From the NCBI RefSeq assembly GCF_900107015.1, contig NZ_FNOI01000001.1, forward strand, positions 374,501-438,500: 64,000 nt of DNA. The letters run 5' to 3'. Source of the stretch: Litoreibacter albidus. Lineage in GTDB: Bacteria; Pseudomonadota; Alphaproteobacteria; Rhodobacterales; Rhodobacteraceae. Each line of letters starts with the position of its first letter. Positions within the stretch are counted from its first letter, which is position 1. The position numbers and the translations under genes are program-made. Below the pieces are notes generated by a model. The model worked only from the letters and a program-made list of their open reading frames with translations. It did no database searches and was not told where the DNA came from. Positions 43,756 through 53,974 of this stretch are shown here, piece after piece.

Positions 43756-45864
43756 ATGGAAACCATCATCCTCTTTGGGCCACTCGTTGGCGCACTCATC
43801 TGCGGCTTCGGTTGGAAGTTTATTGGCGAGCAAGCGGGCTGTGTGATTGCGACCGGCTTACTATTCCTCTCGGCGCTGCTGAGCTGGATCGTTTTCCTCA
43901 CATTCGACGGAACGACCGAAACGATTGAAATATTGCGCTGGATTCAATCTGGCACGCTGGACACCTCTTGGGGCATTCGGGTGGACCGCCTGACGGCCAT
44001 CATGCTGATTGTCGTCACCACGGTTTCCAGCTTGGTGCACTTGTACTCCTTCGGCTACATGGCGCATGACGAGAATTTCGGAGAGGGCGTTGCATATAAG
44101 GCCCGTTTCTTCGCGTACCTTTCGTTCTTTACCTTCACCATGCTTATGCTCGTTACCGCTGACAACCTTGTTCAGATGTTCTTTGGTTGGGAAGGCGTGG
44201 GCGTCGCATCCTACCTGCTGATTGGCTTCTATTACAAAAAACCGTCTGCGAACGCCGCCGCTATCAAGGCCTTTGTTGTAAACCGCGTGGGTGACTTCGC
44301 GTTCCTTCTGGGGATGTTCGGTCTTTACCTCTTGGCTGACAGCATCCGGTTTGACGACATTTTTGCCGCCGTTCCCCAGATTGCGGAGACGGAATTGCAC
44401 TTCCTTTGGACCGAGTGGAACGCTGCGAATTTGTTGGCCTTCCTTCTGTTCGTCGGCGCGATGGGTAAATCTGCGCAACTGTTCCTGCACACGTGGTTGC
44501 CTGATGCGATGGAAGGCCCGACTCCCGTGTCAGCTTTGATCCACGCAGCGACCATGGTGACGGCGGGCGTCTTCCTTGTGTGCCGCATGTCGCCGCTCAT
44601 GGAGTTCGCACCGGACGCCAAGGCGTTCATTGTTATCGTTGGCGCATCGACCGCATTCTTCGCTGCAACGGTTGGTCTCGTCCAAAACGACATCAAGCGG
44701 GTGATCGCGTATTCAACGTGCTCTCAACTTGGCTACATGTTCGTGGCGGCTGGGCTTGGGGTTTACTCGGTTGCAATGTTCCACCTGCTGACGCACGCGT
44801 TCTTCAAGGCGATGCTGTTCCTTGGCGCGGGCTCTGTCATCCACGCGATGCACCACGAGCAGGACATGCGAAACTATGGCAACCTGCGCAAAAAGATACC
44901 CTATACCTTTGCTGCAATGATGATCGGTACTTTGGCGATCACCGGCGTCGGCATTCCGCTGACGCATATCGGCTTTGCCGGCTTCCTGTCCAAAGATGCG
45001 ATCATCGAGAGCGCTTGGGGCGGTGGGTCTGGCTATGCTTTCTGGCTTCTGGTTATCGCCGCTGTTTTCACGTCCTTCTATTCTTGGCGTCTGATGTTCA
45101 TGACGTTCTACGGCACGGAACGTGGCGACAAGCACACGCATGAGCACGCTCATGAAAGCCCGATGGTTATGTTGGTGCCGCTTGGTGTTCTGGCGATTGG
45201 TGCAATCTTTTCGGGAATGGTGTTCTTCAAGCCGTTCTTCGGCGATCACCATGATGTCGAAAAATTCTTTGGCATCACGCAAGGCGAGCAACATGCGTTG
45301 GTCGATCCCGACCTGCTGAGCATGGCTGCGGTTGCGGCCGGTACACAAGCCAGCCACGGCGATGACGTTGCGGGTGGTGAAGGCGATGCCGCCCTTCCAG
45401 GGCAGGGTGCGATTTACATGGCCCCCGACAACCACACGATGGACAATGCCCACCACGCCCCGAAGTGGGTGAAGGTGTCGCCGTTCATTGCGATGCTGAC
45501 AGGCCTGTTCATGGCATGGCTGTTCTACATCAAGAACCCTAGCTTGCCCGGCCGTTTGGCCAATAACCAAAAACATCTGTATCAGTTCCTACTGAACAAA
45601 TGGTATTTTGACGAGCTCTACGATGTGATCTTCGTGCGCCCTGCAAAGTGGCTGGGTAATGTGCTGTGGACGCGTGGCGACGGCAAAATTATTGACGGCT
45701 CGATCAACGGGCTGGCGATGGGGGCCGTACCGTTTCTGACCCGCCTTGCCGGTCGCGCGCAGTCCGGCTTCATGTTCCATTACGCCTTTGCCATGGTCAT
45801 AGGTGTTGTGCTGATTATCACATGGTTCGCCATTGGCGGCCCGAGCGTGGGGGGAGTCGAATAA
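43756..45864 (+). CDS. nuoL: NADH-quinone oxidoreductase subunit L
   Basis: 702 residues (ND5 equivalent), antiporter-like proton pump at the far end of the membrane arm. [19 protein letters not shown] has the key Glu. The Lys helix [39 protein letters not shown] and the discontinuous helix region are intact, as is the long C-terminal lateral helix with its final anchor. A His-rich cytosolic/periplasmic loop (HTHEHAHES) lies near residue 460. Confidence 0.97.
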   Translation: METIILFGPLVGALICGFGWKFIGEQAGCVIATGLLFLSALLSWIVFLTFDGTTETIEILRWIQSGTLDTSWGIRVDRLTAIMLIVVTTVSSLVHLYSFGYMAHDENFGEGVAYKARFFAYLSFFTFTMLMLVTADNLVQMFFGWEGVGVASYLLIGFYYKKPSANAAAIKAFVVNRVGDFAFLLGMFGLYLLADSIRFDDIFAAVPQIAETELHFLWTEWNAANLLAFLLFVGAMGKSAQLFLHTWLPDAMEGPTPVSALIHAATMVTAGVFLVCRMSPLMEFAPDAKAFIVIVGASTAFFAATVGLVQNDIKRVIAYSTCSQLGYMFVAAGLGVYSVAMFHLLTHAFFKAMLFLGAGSVIHAMHHEQDMRNYGNLRKKIPYTFAAMMIGTLAITGVGIPLTHIGFAGFLSKDAIIESAWGGGSGYAFWLLVIAAVFTSFYSWRLMFMTFYGTERGDKHTHEHAHESPMVMLVPLGVLAIGAIFSGMVFFKPFFGDHHDVEKFFGITQGEQHALVDPDLLSMAAVAAGTQASHGDDVAGGEGDAALPGQGAIYMAPDNHTMDNAHHAPKWVKVSPFIAMLTGLFMAWLFYIKNPSLPGRLANNQKHLYQFLLNKWYFDELYDVIFVRPAKWLGNVLWTRGDGKIIDGSINGLAMGAVPFLTRLAGRAQSGFMFHYAFAMVIGVVLIITWFAIGGPSVGGVE

Positions 45865-47405
45865 TGGACAACCTGCTTTCTGTTATCACCTTCATGCCGC
45901 TGGTTGCGGCGCTTATCCTTGCCCTTTTCTTGCGCGGCGACGACGAGGCTGCACAACGCAACGCCAAGTGGCTCGCGCTTATCGCGACGGGCGTTACGTT
46001 CCTGTTATCGATTTTCGTCTACACGGGGTTTGACGCCTCTAACACGGGCTTCCAGTTCGTGGAAGAGCGCGACTGGCTGATGGGCCTGCAATACAAGATG
46101 GGCGTGGACGGGATTTCAGTGACCTTCGTGCTGCTGACGACATTCCTGATGCCGCTGGTGATCGCCAGCTGCTGGGACGTGAAGACGCGCGTGAAGGACT
46201 ATATGATCGCCTTCTTGCTGCTCGAGACGCTGATGCTCGGCGTGTTCTGTGCATTGGACCTGATCTTGTTCTACCTGTTCTTCGAGGCAGGTCTAATCCC
46301 GATGTTCTTGATTATTGGGATTTGGGGCGGCGTGAACCGCATCTACGCATCCTTCAAGTTCTTCCTCTACACACTGCTTGGCTCTGTGCTGATGCTTGTG
46401 GCGATGATTGCAATGTATATGGACGCAGGCACCACAGACATTCCGACACTCCTGACCCATACTTTCGCGTCTGAGAATTTCAGCGTTGCTGGCGTCACCG
46501 TTGTTGGCGGTTTGCAGACACTGATGTTCCTTGCCTTCTTTGCCAGCTTCGCGGTGAAAATGCCGATGTGGCCCGTCCACACTTGGTTGCCTGATGCGCA
46601 CGTTCAGGCGCCGACGGCGGGCTCTGTCGTGCTGGCGGCGATCCTGCTGAAAATGGGCGGCTATGGCTTCCTGCGTTTCTCGCTGCCGATGTTCCCTGTT
46701 GGTGCTGACGTTCTTGGCATCTATGTATTGTGGTTGTCGGCCATCGCCATCATCTACACCTCGCTGGTGGCACTGGTGCAGTCGGACATGAAAAAACTGA
46801 TTGCCTACTCTTCGGTTGCTCACATGGGCTATGTGACAATGGGGATATTCGCGGCGAACCAGCAGGGCGTTGACGGCGCGATCTTCCAGATGATTTCCCA
46901 CGGGTTCATCTCTGGCGCATTGTTCCTATGTGTTGGCGTGATCTACGACCGCATGCACACCCGCGAAATCGACGCCTATGGCGGGTTGGTTAACAGGATG
47001 CCTGCCTACGCATTGATCTTTATGTTCTTCACCATGGCAAACGTGGGCCTGCCGGGCACGTCCGGTTTCGTGGGCGAGTTCCTGACGCTTATGGGGGTCT
47101 TCCAAGTCAACACTTGGGTTGCGCTGTTTGCGACCACGGGTGTGATCTTGTCAGCAGCCTACGGTTTGTGGCTGTACCGCCGCGTCGTCATGGGCGATCT
47201 CATCAAGGAAAGCCTGAGGTCGATCACCGACATGACCTCCCGCGAGCGGGCGATTTTCGCGCCACTGGTTTTCATGACCATCTTGTTGGGTGTTTACCCA
47301 GCATTGGTGCTGGACCTGATCGGGCCGAGCGTTGAGGCGCTGGTCTCTAATTATGACACGGCGTTGCTTGATAGCGGCGTCACCACGGCTGTGGCCGGAC
47401 ACTAA
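45864..47405 (+). CDS. nuoM: NADH-quinone oxidoreductase subunit M
   Basis: 513 residues from ATG 45864, which shares its A with the nuoL TAA. ND4 equivalent, second antiporter-like pump. [21 protein letters not shown] has the channel Glu, [30 protein letters not shown] the channel Lys and LPDAH motif. Length and motifs normal. Confidence 0.97.
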   Translation: MDNLLSVITFMPLVAALILALFLRGDDEAAQRNAKWLALIATGVTFLLSIFVYTGFDASNTGFQFVEERDWLMGLQYKMGVDGISVTFVLLTTFLMPLVIASCWDVKTRVKDYMIAFLLLETLMLGVFCALDLILFYLFFEAGLIPMFLIIGIWGGVNRIYASFKFFLYTLLGSVLMLVAMIAMYMDAGTTDIPTLLTHTFASENFSVAGVTVVGGLQTLMFLAFFASFAVKMPMWPVHTWLPDAHVQAPTAGSVVLAAILLKMGGYGFLRFSLPMFPVGADVLGIYVLWLSAIAIIYTSLVALVQSDMKKLIAYSSVAHMGYVTMGIFAANQQGVDGAIFQMISHGFISGALFLCVGVIYDRMHTREIDAYGGLVNRMPAYALIFMFFTMANVGLPGTSGFVGEFLTLMGVFQVNTWVALFATTGVILSAAYGLWLYRRVVMGDLIKESLRSITDMTSRERAIFAPLVFMTILLGVYPALVLDLIGPSVEALVSNYDTALLDSGVTTAVAGH

Positions 47406-47416
47406 GGACGGATAAG

Positions 47417-48856
47417 ATGATCCAAGCTGACCTGAATATCGTTCTGCCCGAAGTTTCACTGGCGATCTTCGCCATGCTGGCGCTGATGGGCGGGGTCTAT
47501 ACGACCAAGGACAAAGCCGCGCCGGTGATCCTTTGGACGACTAGCCTTGTGTTTGTGCTGCTTGCCGCGTGGATCGGATTCAACGGGGAGGGCACGAATG
47601 CGGCGTTTGGCGGGGCTTTCGTCGACGACGGGTTCTCGCGCTTTGCCAAGGTGACGATCTTGCTGTCCGCAGCGGCGATCCTGGTGATGAGCCAGGACTT
47701 CATGACACGCCACGGCTTGTTCCGGTTCGAGTACCCGATCCTTGTCGCCCTTTCGGTTGTGGGGATGATGATGATGGTCTCCGCTGGAGATCTAATGGCG
47801 CTTTACATGGGGTTGGAGCTCCAATCCTTGGCACTCTACGTCGTTGCATCCTTGCGCCGCGACTCGGTAAAATCCACTGAAGCGGGCCTTAAGTACTTCG
47901 TGCTGGGCGCGCTGTCCTCAGGCATGCTGCTTTACGGCGCATCACTGGTTTACGGCTACGCGGGTACCACCTTGTTCGCGGGCATCTTCTCCACGGTTAA
48001 TGCTGGCGATATCTCTCTCGGCTTGCTGTTCGGTCTGGTTTTTGTGATCGCGGGGCTGGCGTTCAAAGTGTCCGCCGCGCCGTTCCACATGTGGACACCG
48101 GACGTTTATGAAGGCTCCCCCACGCCGATCACTGCATTCTTCGCGACAGCCCCGAAAGTGGCTGCGATGGGCTTGTTCGCCCGCGTTGTGCATGACGCTT
48201 TCGGTGGTGCGGTCGCCGACTGGTCGCAGATCGTGGCATTCCTGTCCGTGGTCTCAATGTTCCTCGGCGCTATCGCGGCAATCGGCCAGCGCGACATCAA
48301 ACGTCTGATGGCCTATTCGTCGATCGCGCATATGGGGTTTGCCCTGATGGGCTTGGCTGCAGGCACTGCCGAGGGCGTGCAGGCCATGCTGATCTATATG
48401 GCGATTTACGTCACCATGAACATCGGGACGTTTGCTTTTATCCTGTCGATGGAAAAAGACGGTGAGCCGGTGACTGATATCGACGCGCTACAAAACTACT
48501 CCAAGAAGGAGCCAATGCGCGCCTTGGCAATGCTTGTGCTGCTGTTCTCGCTGGCGGGTATCCCGCCAATGGTGGGCTTCTTTGGCAAGTTCTATGTACT
48601 GAAGGCGGCTGTGGACGCTGACATGGCATGGCTTGCCATTGCGGGCGTTGTCGCGTCGGTTATCGGTGCCTTCTACTACTTGCGCGTGATCTACTACATG
48701 TACTTCGGTGAAGAGCGCGATGCGCTTAACGGATCCATGCCAATGGTTAACTGGCTGTTTTTGGTCGGTTCCGCGGCTGTAATGCTGGTCGGGGTCATTA
48801 ACCTCTTCGGGATTGAGGGGCTGGCACTGGCCGCAGCAGGTGCGCTTGTCAACTAA
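47417..48856 (+). CDS. nuoN: NADH-quinone oxidoreductase subunit N
   Basis: 479 residues (ND2 equivalent), third antiporter-like subunit. [41 protein letters not shown] and [18 protein letters not shown] are the family's conserved segments. Ends the complex I genes; birA starts inside its last codons. Confidence 0.97.
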   Translation: MIQADLNIVLPEVSLAIFAMLALMGGVYTTKDKAAPVILWTTSLVFVLLAAWIGFNGEGTNAAFGGAFVDDGFSRFAKVTILLSAAAILVMSQDFMTRHGLFRFEYPILVALSVVGMMMMVSAGDLMALYMGLELQSLALYVVASLRRDSVKSTEAGLKYFVLGALSSGMLLYGASLVYGYAGTTLFAGIFSTVNAGDISLGLLFGLVFVIAGLAFKVSAAPFHMWTPDVYEGSPTPITAFFATAPKVAAMGLFARVVHDAFGGAVADWSQIVAFLSVVSMFLGAIAAIGQRDIKRLMAYSSIAHMGFALMGLAAGTAEGVQAMLIYMAIYVTMNIGTFAFILSMEKDGEPVTDIDALQNYSKKEPMRALAMLVLLFSLAGIPPMVGFFGKFYVLKAAVDADMAWLAIAGVVASVIGAFYYLRVIYYMYFGEERDALNGSMPMVNWLFLVGSAAVMLVGVINLFGIEGLALAAAGALVN

Positions 48857-49595
48857 ATGGCCTGAGGGATACGGGCTGATCACGCTGGATAGCGTGGACA
48901 GCACCATGTTGGAAGCAAACCGTCGGGCCGCGACTTTGGCTGGCCCGACGTGGATTATCGCGAAAGACCAAACCGCAGCCCACGGACGCCGCGGGCGCGC
49001 GTGGGCGAACCCCAAGGGAAATTTCGCGGGCACGTTGGTGCTTCAGCCGCGCGAGGCGCCTGAAACTGTGGCGCTCCGCTCCTTTGTTGCGGCATTAGCG
49101 CTGTTCGATGCCTGCGTGGCGCTGACGGGGCGTGCGGATGCGTTTTCACTGAAATGGCCGAATGATGTGCTTTTGCATGGCGGTAAGCTGGCGGGCATTT
49201 TGCTGGCCAGCGCGGGGCAGGGTGGCCGATTGGACAGCTTGGCCATCGGGATCGGCGTGAACCTAAGGGACACGCCGTCTGCGTCCGACTTGGAAAGCAC
49301 CGCAGTTGGCCCGACAAGCTTGCAAACGCTTGGCGTCGCCATAGAACCCGATGATTTTGCGCTGGAACTGGCCTCCGCATACGCGCGCCGCGAACTTGAA
49401 TTCACCACTTACGGTTTTGGCCCTATCCGTGAGGCTTGGTTGGCCAAGGCCGCGCGTCTCGGTGAAGTTATCACCGCACGCACGGTCCGCGAGGAATACA
49501 CCGGAAGCTTCGACGGTGTCGACGCGTCGGGGAACCTGATCCTGCGGACCTCCAAGGGGACACAGGCTATTGCGGCGGCAGATGTGTATTTTTAG
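48846..49595 (+). CDS. birA: Biotin--[acetyl-CoA-carboxylase] ligase, monofunctional
   Basis: 249 residues from TTG 48846, chosen because AGGTG sits 4 nt before it; GTG 48840 is the alternative. Both lie inside the nuoN end. The catalytic domain has the biotinyl-AMP loop [15 protein letters not shown] and a C-terminal domain. There is no N-terminal DNA-binding domain, so it is not the E. coli type repressor. It attaches biotin to acceptor Lys residues such as MccA K607 in this window. Confidence 0.9.
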   Translation: MSTKWPEGYGLITLDSVDSTMLEANRRAATLAGPTWIIAKDQTAAHGRRGRAWANPKGNFAGTLVLQPREAPETVALRSFVAALALFDACVALTGRADAFSLKWPNDVLLHGGKLAGILLASAGQGGRLDSLAIGIGVNLRDTPSASDLESTAVGPTSLQTLGVAIEPDDFALELASAYARRELEFTTYGFGPIREAWLAKAARLGEVITARTVREEYTGSFDGVDASGNLILRTSKGTQAIAAADVYF

Positions 49596-49667
49596 GCAAT
49601 TCGCCAGCGCTTTGACGCTATGCCCAATGGGGTATATGCACAGGGCGCGACGGATAGGGACGACGAC

Positions 49668-50441
49668 ATGCTACTAGCGATCGATTGCGGCAATACAAAT
49701 ACCGTGTTCTCTATCTGGGACGGGGAGCAGTTTATCGCGACTTGGCGTACCTCCACTGAATGGCAGCGCACGGCGGATCAGTACTATGTGTGGCTGTCTA
49801 CGCTCATGCATTTTCAGAAGATCGACGTGGAGATCACCGAGGTGATCATCTCCTCCACGGTGCCGCGCGTCGTGTTTAACCTTCGGGTTTTCGCGGACCG
49901 CTACTTCCACACACGCCCGCTGGTCGTCGGAAAGGATGGCTGCATCCTGCCCGTTGATGTCCGCGTCGACGAAGGGACCGCCGTGGGGCCTGACCGCCTT
50001 GTGAACACAGTTGCAGGTTACAACCTGTTTGGTGGTGACTTAATCGTTGTCGACTTCGGGACGGCCACAACGTTTGACGTTGTGGATGGGGACGGCGCCT
50101 ATATTGGCGGCGTTATCGCGCCAGGCGTCAATCTGTCCCTAGAGGCATTGCATCAGGCGGCGGCAGCGTTGCCCCATGTCGACATTACGAAACCGCAGCG
50201 TGTCATTGGTACGAATACGGTTGCGTGCATGCAGTCGGGCGTGTTCTGGGGCTATATCGGCCTGATCAAAGAGATCTGTGCCCGCATCAAGACCGAACAC
50301 GGCCGAGAGATGAAAGTAATTTCCACCGGGGGGTTGGCGCCGCTGTTTCAGCAGGCAGACGCCCTATTTGACGAATTCAACGATGATCTGACCATGCACG
50401 GCTTGGTGGTCATCAATGAACACAATAGAAAGAATATCTAA
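49668..50441 (+). CDS. coaX: Type III pantothenate kinase
   Basis: 257 residues from ATG 49668; the upstream frame to 49620 is not conserved. First step of CoA synthesis. ASKHA fold: phosphate loop AIDCGNTNTVFSIWD, the middle GPDRLVNTVAG, VVDFGTATTFDVV and ISTGGLAPLF. This type does not use inhibition by CoA and needs a monovalent cation, as known for the family. Between birA and rnj. Confidence 0.94.
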   Translation: MLLAIDCGNTNTVFSIWDGEQFIATWRTSTEWQRTADQYYVWLSTLMHFQKIDVEITEVIISSTVPRVVFNLRVFADRYFHTRPLVVGKDGCILPVDVRVDEGTAVGPDRLVNTVAGYNLFGGDLIVVDFGTATTFDVVDGDGAYIGGVIAPGVNLSLEALHQAAAALPHVDITKPQRVIGTNTVACMQSGVFWGYIGLIKEICARIKTEHGREMKVISTGGLAPLFQQADALFDEFNDDLTMHGLVVINEHNRKNI

Positions 50442-50442
50442 G

Positions 50443-52107
50443 ATGGCAGGCGAAAGACTAGTCTACCTTCCCCTAGGCGGGGCAGGCGAAGTTGGCATGA
50501 ATATGTACCTTTACGGCTACGGGAAACCGGGCAAGGAGCGATTTATTCTGGTCGACATGGGGGTGACCTTCCCCGATATGGACGGCACACCAGGTGTCGA
50601 TCTGATTTTCCCCGACATTGAATGGATCGCGGACCGCGCCAAGCGGCTTGATGCGATTTTCATCACCCACGCACATGAGGATCATGTGGGGGCAGTCGGG
50701 CATTTGTATAGCCGGTTGAAAGCGCCGATATATGCACGAAAATTCACGTCGCATATCGCCGCGTTGAAAATGGCCGAGCATGGCTACGACGGCTCTGAAA
50801 TTAACGTGGTCGGTGCAATGCCCGAGCAAGTTCAAGTCGGCAAGTTCAAGGTCGGCTTTATGCCGATCTCGCACTCGATCCCGGAAAGCTCCGGCCTTGT
50901 GATTGATACGCCTGATGGCCGCGTCGTTCACTCGGGCGACTTCAAAATTGATGAAACACCGGTTTTAGGCGAAGCATTCGACCGCGAGGCTTGGGCCGCG
51001 CTGGCACCGGTCAAGGCGCTGATCTGCGACTCGACCAATGTGTTTTCCCGGCACGAAGGGCGTTCCGAAGCGACAGTTGGTCCGAATATCGTCCCGCTGG
51101 TACGTGATGCGACGGGCATGGTCGTTGCGACCACATTCGCGTCCAACATCGCGCGGGTGAAAACGCTGGCAGAGGCGGGCCGCGAGGCTGGCCGCTCAAT
51201 CTGCTTGATGGGGCGGTCTATGCAACGGATGGTCAAGGCAGGGATCGAGACCGGCGTCGTCACTGACTTCCCGCCGTACATTTTGCCTGAAGAAGCGCGC
51301 GACGTCCCACGCGAAAACCTAATGATCCTCGCAACAGGCTCTCAAGGGGAGCGCCGCGCCGCAACGGCGCAGCTATCGCGCGGCAAGTTCCTTGGCATAT
51401 CACTGCGAGAAGGCGACACGGTGTTGTTCTCCTCCAAGACTATTCCGGGGAATGAGACGTCCGTTGGCCAAATCGTAAACAACTTTAGCGAGTTGGGAGT
51501 CGATGTGATCGACGACAAGATGGCAGACATACACGTGTCAGGTCACGCCAACCGTCCTGATCTGGAAGAGATGCACCGCTTGGTGAAGCCGCAAATCCTG
51601 ATCCCCAACCACGGCGAGCACCGCATGCTACGTGAGCACGCGAAAATCGGTGAAGCCAACGGAATCGCGTCCATGGTCGCGCCGAACGGAACGATGGTGT
51701 CGCTGTCTGGGGACCGCCCAGAGGTTGTTGAGTTTGTCGAGACGGGCCGTCTGTACTTGGATGGCTCCGTGCAGATTGGTGCGCTTGACGGTGTCGTGCG
51801 TGACCGTATCCGCATGGCGTTGAACGGTCAGGCTGTGATCGGTATCTTGATTGATGAGGACGATGAGGCACTTACGGACGCGTGGTGCGAGCTGCGCGGC
51901 CTGCCCGAACAAGGGCGCTCCAACGCGCCGCTGCAAGACATCCTTGAAGCTGATGTCGGTCAATTCCTTGGGCGTGCGGATGCCAAGACCATTGCGAATG
52001 ACGATAAGCTGGAAGACCAAATCAAGCGAATTGTGCGCCAGACCTCTCAGAAGGAGATTGGCAAAAAGCCGGAAGTGGTCGTGTTGATTTCGCGTTTAAC
52101 TGCGTAA
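50443..52107 (+). CDS. rnj: Ribonuclease J
   Basis: 554 residues from ATG 50443; an ATG at 50416 inside coaX would add nine residues. Beta-lactamase/beta-CASP nuclease with 5'-3' exo and endonuclease activity in RNA decay and rRNA maturation. Metal site THAHEDHVGAVGHL, then SHSIPESSG, HSGDFK, DSTN; the beta-CASP domain has SGHANRPDLEEM and PNHGEHRM. The C-terminal domain is present. Last gene of the nuo-birA-coaX-rnj unit. Confidence 0.94.
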   Translation: MAGERLVYLPLGGAGEVGMNMYLYGYGKPGKERFILVDMGVTFPDMDGTPGVDLIFPDIEWIADRAKRLDAIFITHAHEDHVGAVGHLYSRLKAPIYARKFTSHIAALKMAEHGYDGSEINVVGAMPEQVQVGKFKVGFMPISHSIPESSGLVIDTPDGRVVHSGDFKIDETPVLGEAFDREAWAALAPVKALICDSTNVFSRHEGRSEATVGPNIVPLVRDATGMVVATTFASNIARVKTLAEAGREAGRSICLMGRSMQRMVKAGIETGVVTDFPPYILPEEARDVPRENLMILATGSQGERRAATAQLSRGKFLGISLREGDTVLFSSKTIPGNETSVGQIVNNFSELGVDVIDDKMADIHVSGHANRPDLEEMHRLVKPQILIPNHGEHRMLREHAKIGEANGIASMVAPNGTMVSLSGDRPEVVEFVETGRLYLDGSVQIGALDGVVRDRIRMALNGQAVIGILIDEDDEALTDAWCELRGLPEQGRSNAPLQDILEADVGQFLGRADAKTIANDDKLEDQIKRIVRQTSQKEIGKKPEVVVLISRLTA

Positions 52108-52128
52108 CACCAGTTTAACGTAGGCAAC

Positions 52129-52167
52129 AAAAAGCCCCCGAAGCTTCATCAGCTTCGGGGGCTTTTT
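52129..52167. terminator. Strong bidirectional terminator after rnj
   Basis: AAAAAGCCCCCGAAGCT (52129-52145) pairs fully with AGCTTCGGGGGCTTTTT (52151-52167), loop TCATC. It separates rnj from the convergent helicase gene and ends the nuo transcript. Confidence 0.93.
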
Positions 52168-52187
52168 CGTGTTCAATGAAGCGTCGC

Positions 52188-53741
52188 TTAGTCGGCGCGG
52201 CGCTGCTCGAAGCTTTTCTCGATAAATGTCGGCAAGTGGTCACCTAGGCCAACGACGCGGGGACCGCGGTCTTCGTTACGGCCACGGCCCTTGCCACCGC
52301 GAGAGCGCGACGCGTTAGAGCGGTTGTCCTGCTCGTTGTTGTCTTTCGGTTTGCGGTCTTCCGCTGGCTTTTGTGCTGCGGCCTTTTTCGGTGCGTCAGC
52401 TTTAGGCTTTGGTGCGGGTTTTGCTTCTGGGGCAGGGGCTGCCTCGGCGCTGGCCGCCTCAGGTGCATCGACCTTAGGCGCGTCCTTGGATTTGGAGCTG
52501 CTGCGCGAACGGGACCGAGAGCGGGACTTTGGGCGCTCTTCCTTGCTATCTGCTGCCACGTCGGCTTCAGATGCTTTGGAGACTGGTGCGTGTTGCTCGC
52601 CCACATCGCCGCGTGGGATCGTGGAGCCGATCAGGCTTTCAATTGCCTCCAGTAGCTTCTCATCTTTGGGTGTGGAGATCATCATCGCCGCGCCCAAGCG
52701 TCCGGCACGCCCCGTACGCCCGATCCGGTGGACATAGTCCTCGGCATGGCTGGGAACGTCGAAGTTGAACACGTGGCTCACATTTGGCACGTCTAGGCCC
52801 CGTGCGGCGACATCGGACGCGACCAAGAAGCGAATTTCCCCGTTCCGGAAGCCTTCAAGCGTGCGTGTGCGGTGCGATTGATCAAGGTCACCGTGAATAG
52901 GCTCCGCGTCATGACCGTATTTTTTCAACGACTTCGCAACGATATCCACGTCGACCTTCCGGTTACAGAAGATGATGCCGTTGGTTACTTTTTCGCCTTC
53001 TTGGTCGATCAGCTTACGCAAGAAGTCGCGTTTTTGTTTGCTTTGGGCATCGCGGCGCGTGCCCGGAAGCTCGAACAAGGATTGCGTAATGGTTGCCGAG
53101 GCAGACGCCTGACGGGCCACTTCAATTCGCTCTGGGTTTGACAGGAACGTGTTGGTGATCCGCTCAATTTCCGGCGCCATCGTCGCGGAGAAGAACAGCG
53201 TTTGACGGGTGAACGGCGTCATCTGGAAAATACGCTCGATGTCGGGAATGAACCCCATATCAAGCATCCGGTCCGCCTCATCGACAACCATGACCTTCAC
53301 GTCAGTGAGGATCAGTTTGCCGCGCTCGAAATGGTCAAGCAGGCGACCCGGTGTCGCAATGAGCACGTCGACACCACGATCAATCAGGGCGTCTTGCTCT
53401 TTGAACGACACGCCGCCGATTAGCAGCGCTTTGGTCAGTTTGGTGTATTTTGCGTATAGGTCGAAGTTTTCGGCGACTTGCGCTGCCAATTCGCGGGTTG
53501 GCGCCAGAACCAAGGAGCGGGGCATGCGAGCCCGCGCGCGTCCACGGTTCAGAAGCGTAATCATAGGCAGTGTAAAACTCGCGGTTTTACCTGTACCGGT
53601 TTGGGCGATGCCCAACACGTCGCGCCCTTCCAAAGCAGGGGGAATGGCGCCCGCCTGAATTGGGGTCGGCTCTGTGTAGCCAACATCTTCGATAGCCTTA
53701 AGGACTTTCGTGTGTAGTTTTAGATCTGAGAATTTTGTCAT
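52188..53741 (-). CDS. DEAD-box RNA helicase, RhlE-like
   Basis: 517 residues. Q motif GYTEPTPIQ, motif I AQTGTGKT, Ia PTRELA, Ib TPGRLLDH, II DEAD, III SAT, V ARGLDVP and VI HRIGRTGRAG are all intact within the first 375 residues. The last 140 residues are low-complexity: acidic, then a Ser/Arg run, then Ala/Pro/Lys and an RG-rich end (RSRGGKGRGR), typical of RNA-binding tails. A 5' leader of about 105 nt with a hairpin suggests post-transcriptional (cold-type) control. Confidence 0.93.
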   Translation of the reverse strand: MTKFSDLKLHTKVLKAIEDVGYTEPTPIQAGAIPPALEGRDVLGIAQTGTGKTASFTLPMITLLNRGRARARMPRSLVLAPTRELAAQVAENFDLYAKYTKLTKALLIGGVSFKEQDALIDRGVDVLIATPGRLLDHFERGKLILTDVKVMVVDEADRMLDMGFIPDIERIFQMTPFTRQTLFFSATMAPEIERITNTFLSNPERIEVARQASASATITQSLFELPGTRRDAQSKQKRDFLRKLIDQEGEKVTNGIIFCNRKVDVDIVAKSLKKYGHDAEPIHGDLDQSHRTRTLEGFRNGEIRFLVASDVAARGLDVPNVSHVFNFDVPSHAEDYVHRIGRTGRAGRLGAAMMISTPKDEKLLEAIESLIGSTIPRGDVGEQHAPVSKASEADVAADSKEERPKSRSRSRSRSSSKSKDAPKVDAPEAASAEAAPAPEAKPAPKPKADAPKKAAAQKPAEDRKPKDNNEQDNRSNASRSRGGKGRGRNEDRGPRVVGLGDHLPTFIEKSFEQRRAD

Positions 53742-53759
53742 GTATATCCAAGTTGCGCA

Positions 53760-53774
53760 GCCTCAGAATGAGGC
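53760..53774 (-). promoter_or_regulatory. Leader hairpin of the helicase mRNA
   Basis: GCCTCA (53760-53765) and TGAGGC (53769-53774) form a 6-bp stem with a 3-nt loop, ending 18 nt before the helicase ATG. A second pair, GACGCAG/CTGCGTC, lies near 53793-53821. Likely 5'-UTR structure. Confidence 0.5.
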
Positions 53775-53852
53775 GATATGCGGCAGAAACTGGGGACGCA
53801 GGTTTCAACGCGTCCCTGCGTCGACCCGCGGACGTTTTCCACAGGTACGCAG

Positions 53853-53881
53853 CGTTTAGCCTGAGTGGATCAGAAGGTCAA
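53853..53881 (-). promoter_or_regulatory. Candidate helicase promoter
   Basis: Minus strand TTGACC (53881-53876), 17-nt spacer, TAAACG (53858-53853). It predicts a leader of roughly 105 nt before the ATG at 53741. Confidence 0.5.
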
Positions 53882-53937
53882 TAAATACAGGGAAACCTGA
53901 GCTGGGACTGCGCTAAATTCGCCCAATCCTGTGCTGT

Positions 53938-53974
53938 GGCGGTGATTTAACACGATTGCTGTCCTATCACCGCC
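53938..53974 (-). repeat. Inverted repeat at the acyltransferase gene end
   Basis: GGCGGTGAT (53938-53946) and ATCACCGCC (53966-53974) are perfect 9-bp arms with a 19-nt loop, spanning the stop codon of the acyltransferase gene. No U tract; possible 3' mRNA structure. Confidence 0.55.

Noticed and set aside
53835-53843. DnaA-box-like TTTTCCACA upstream of the helicase
   Set aside because: Single site with one mismatch, no cluster, no AT-rich unwinding region and no dnaA nearby; not an origin.
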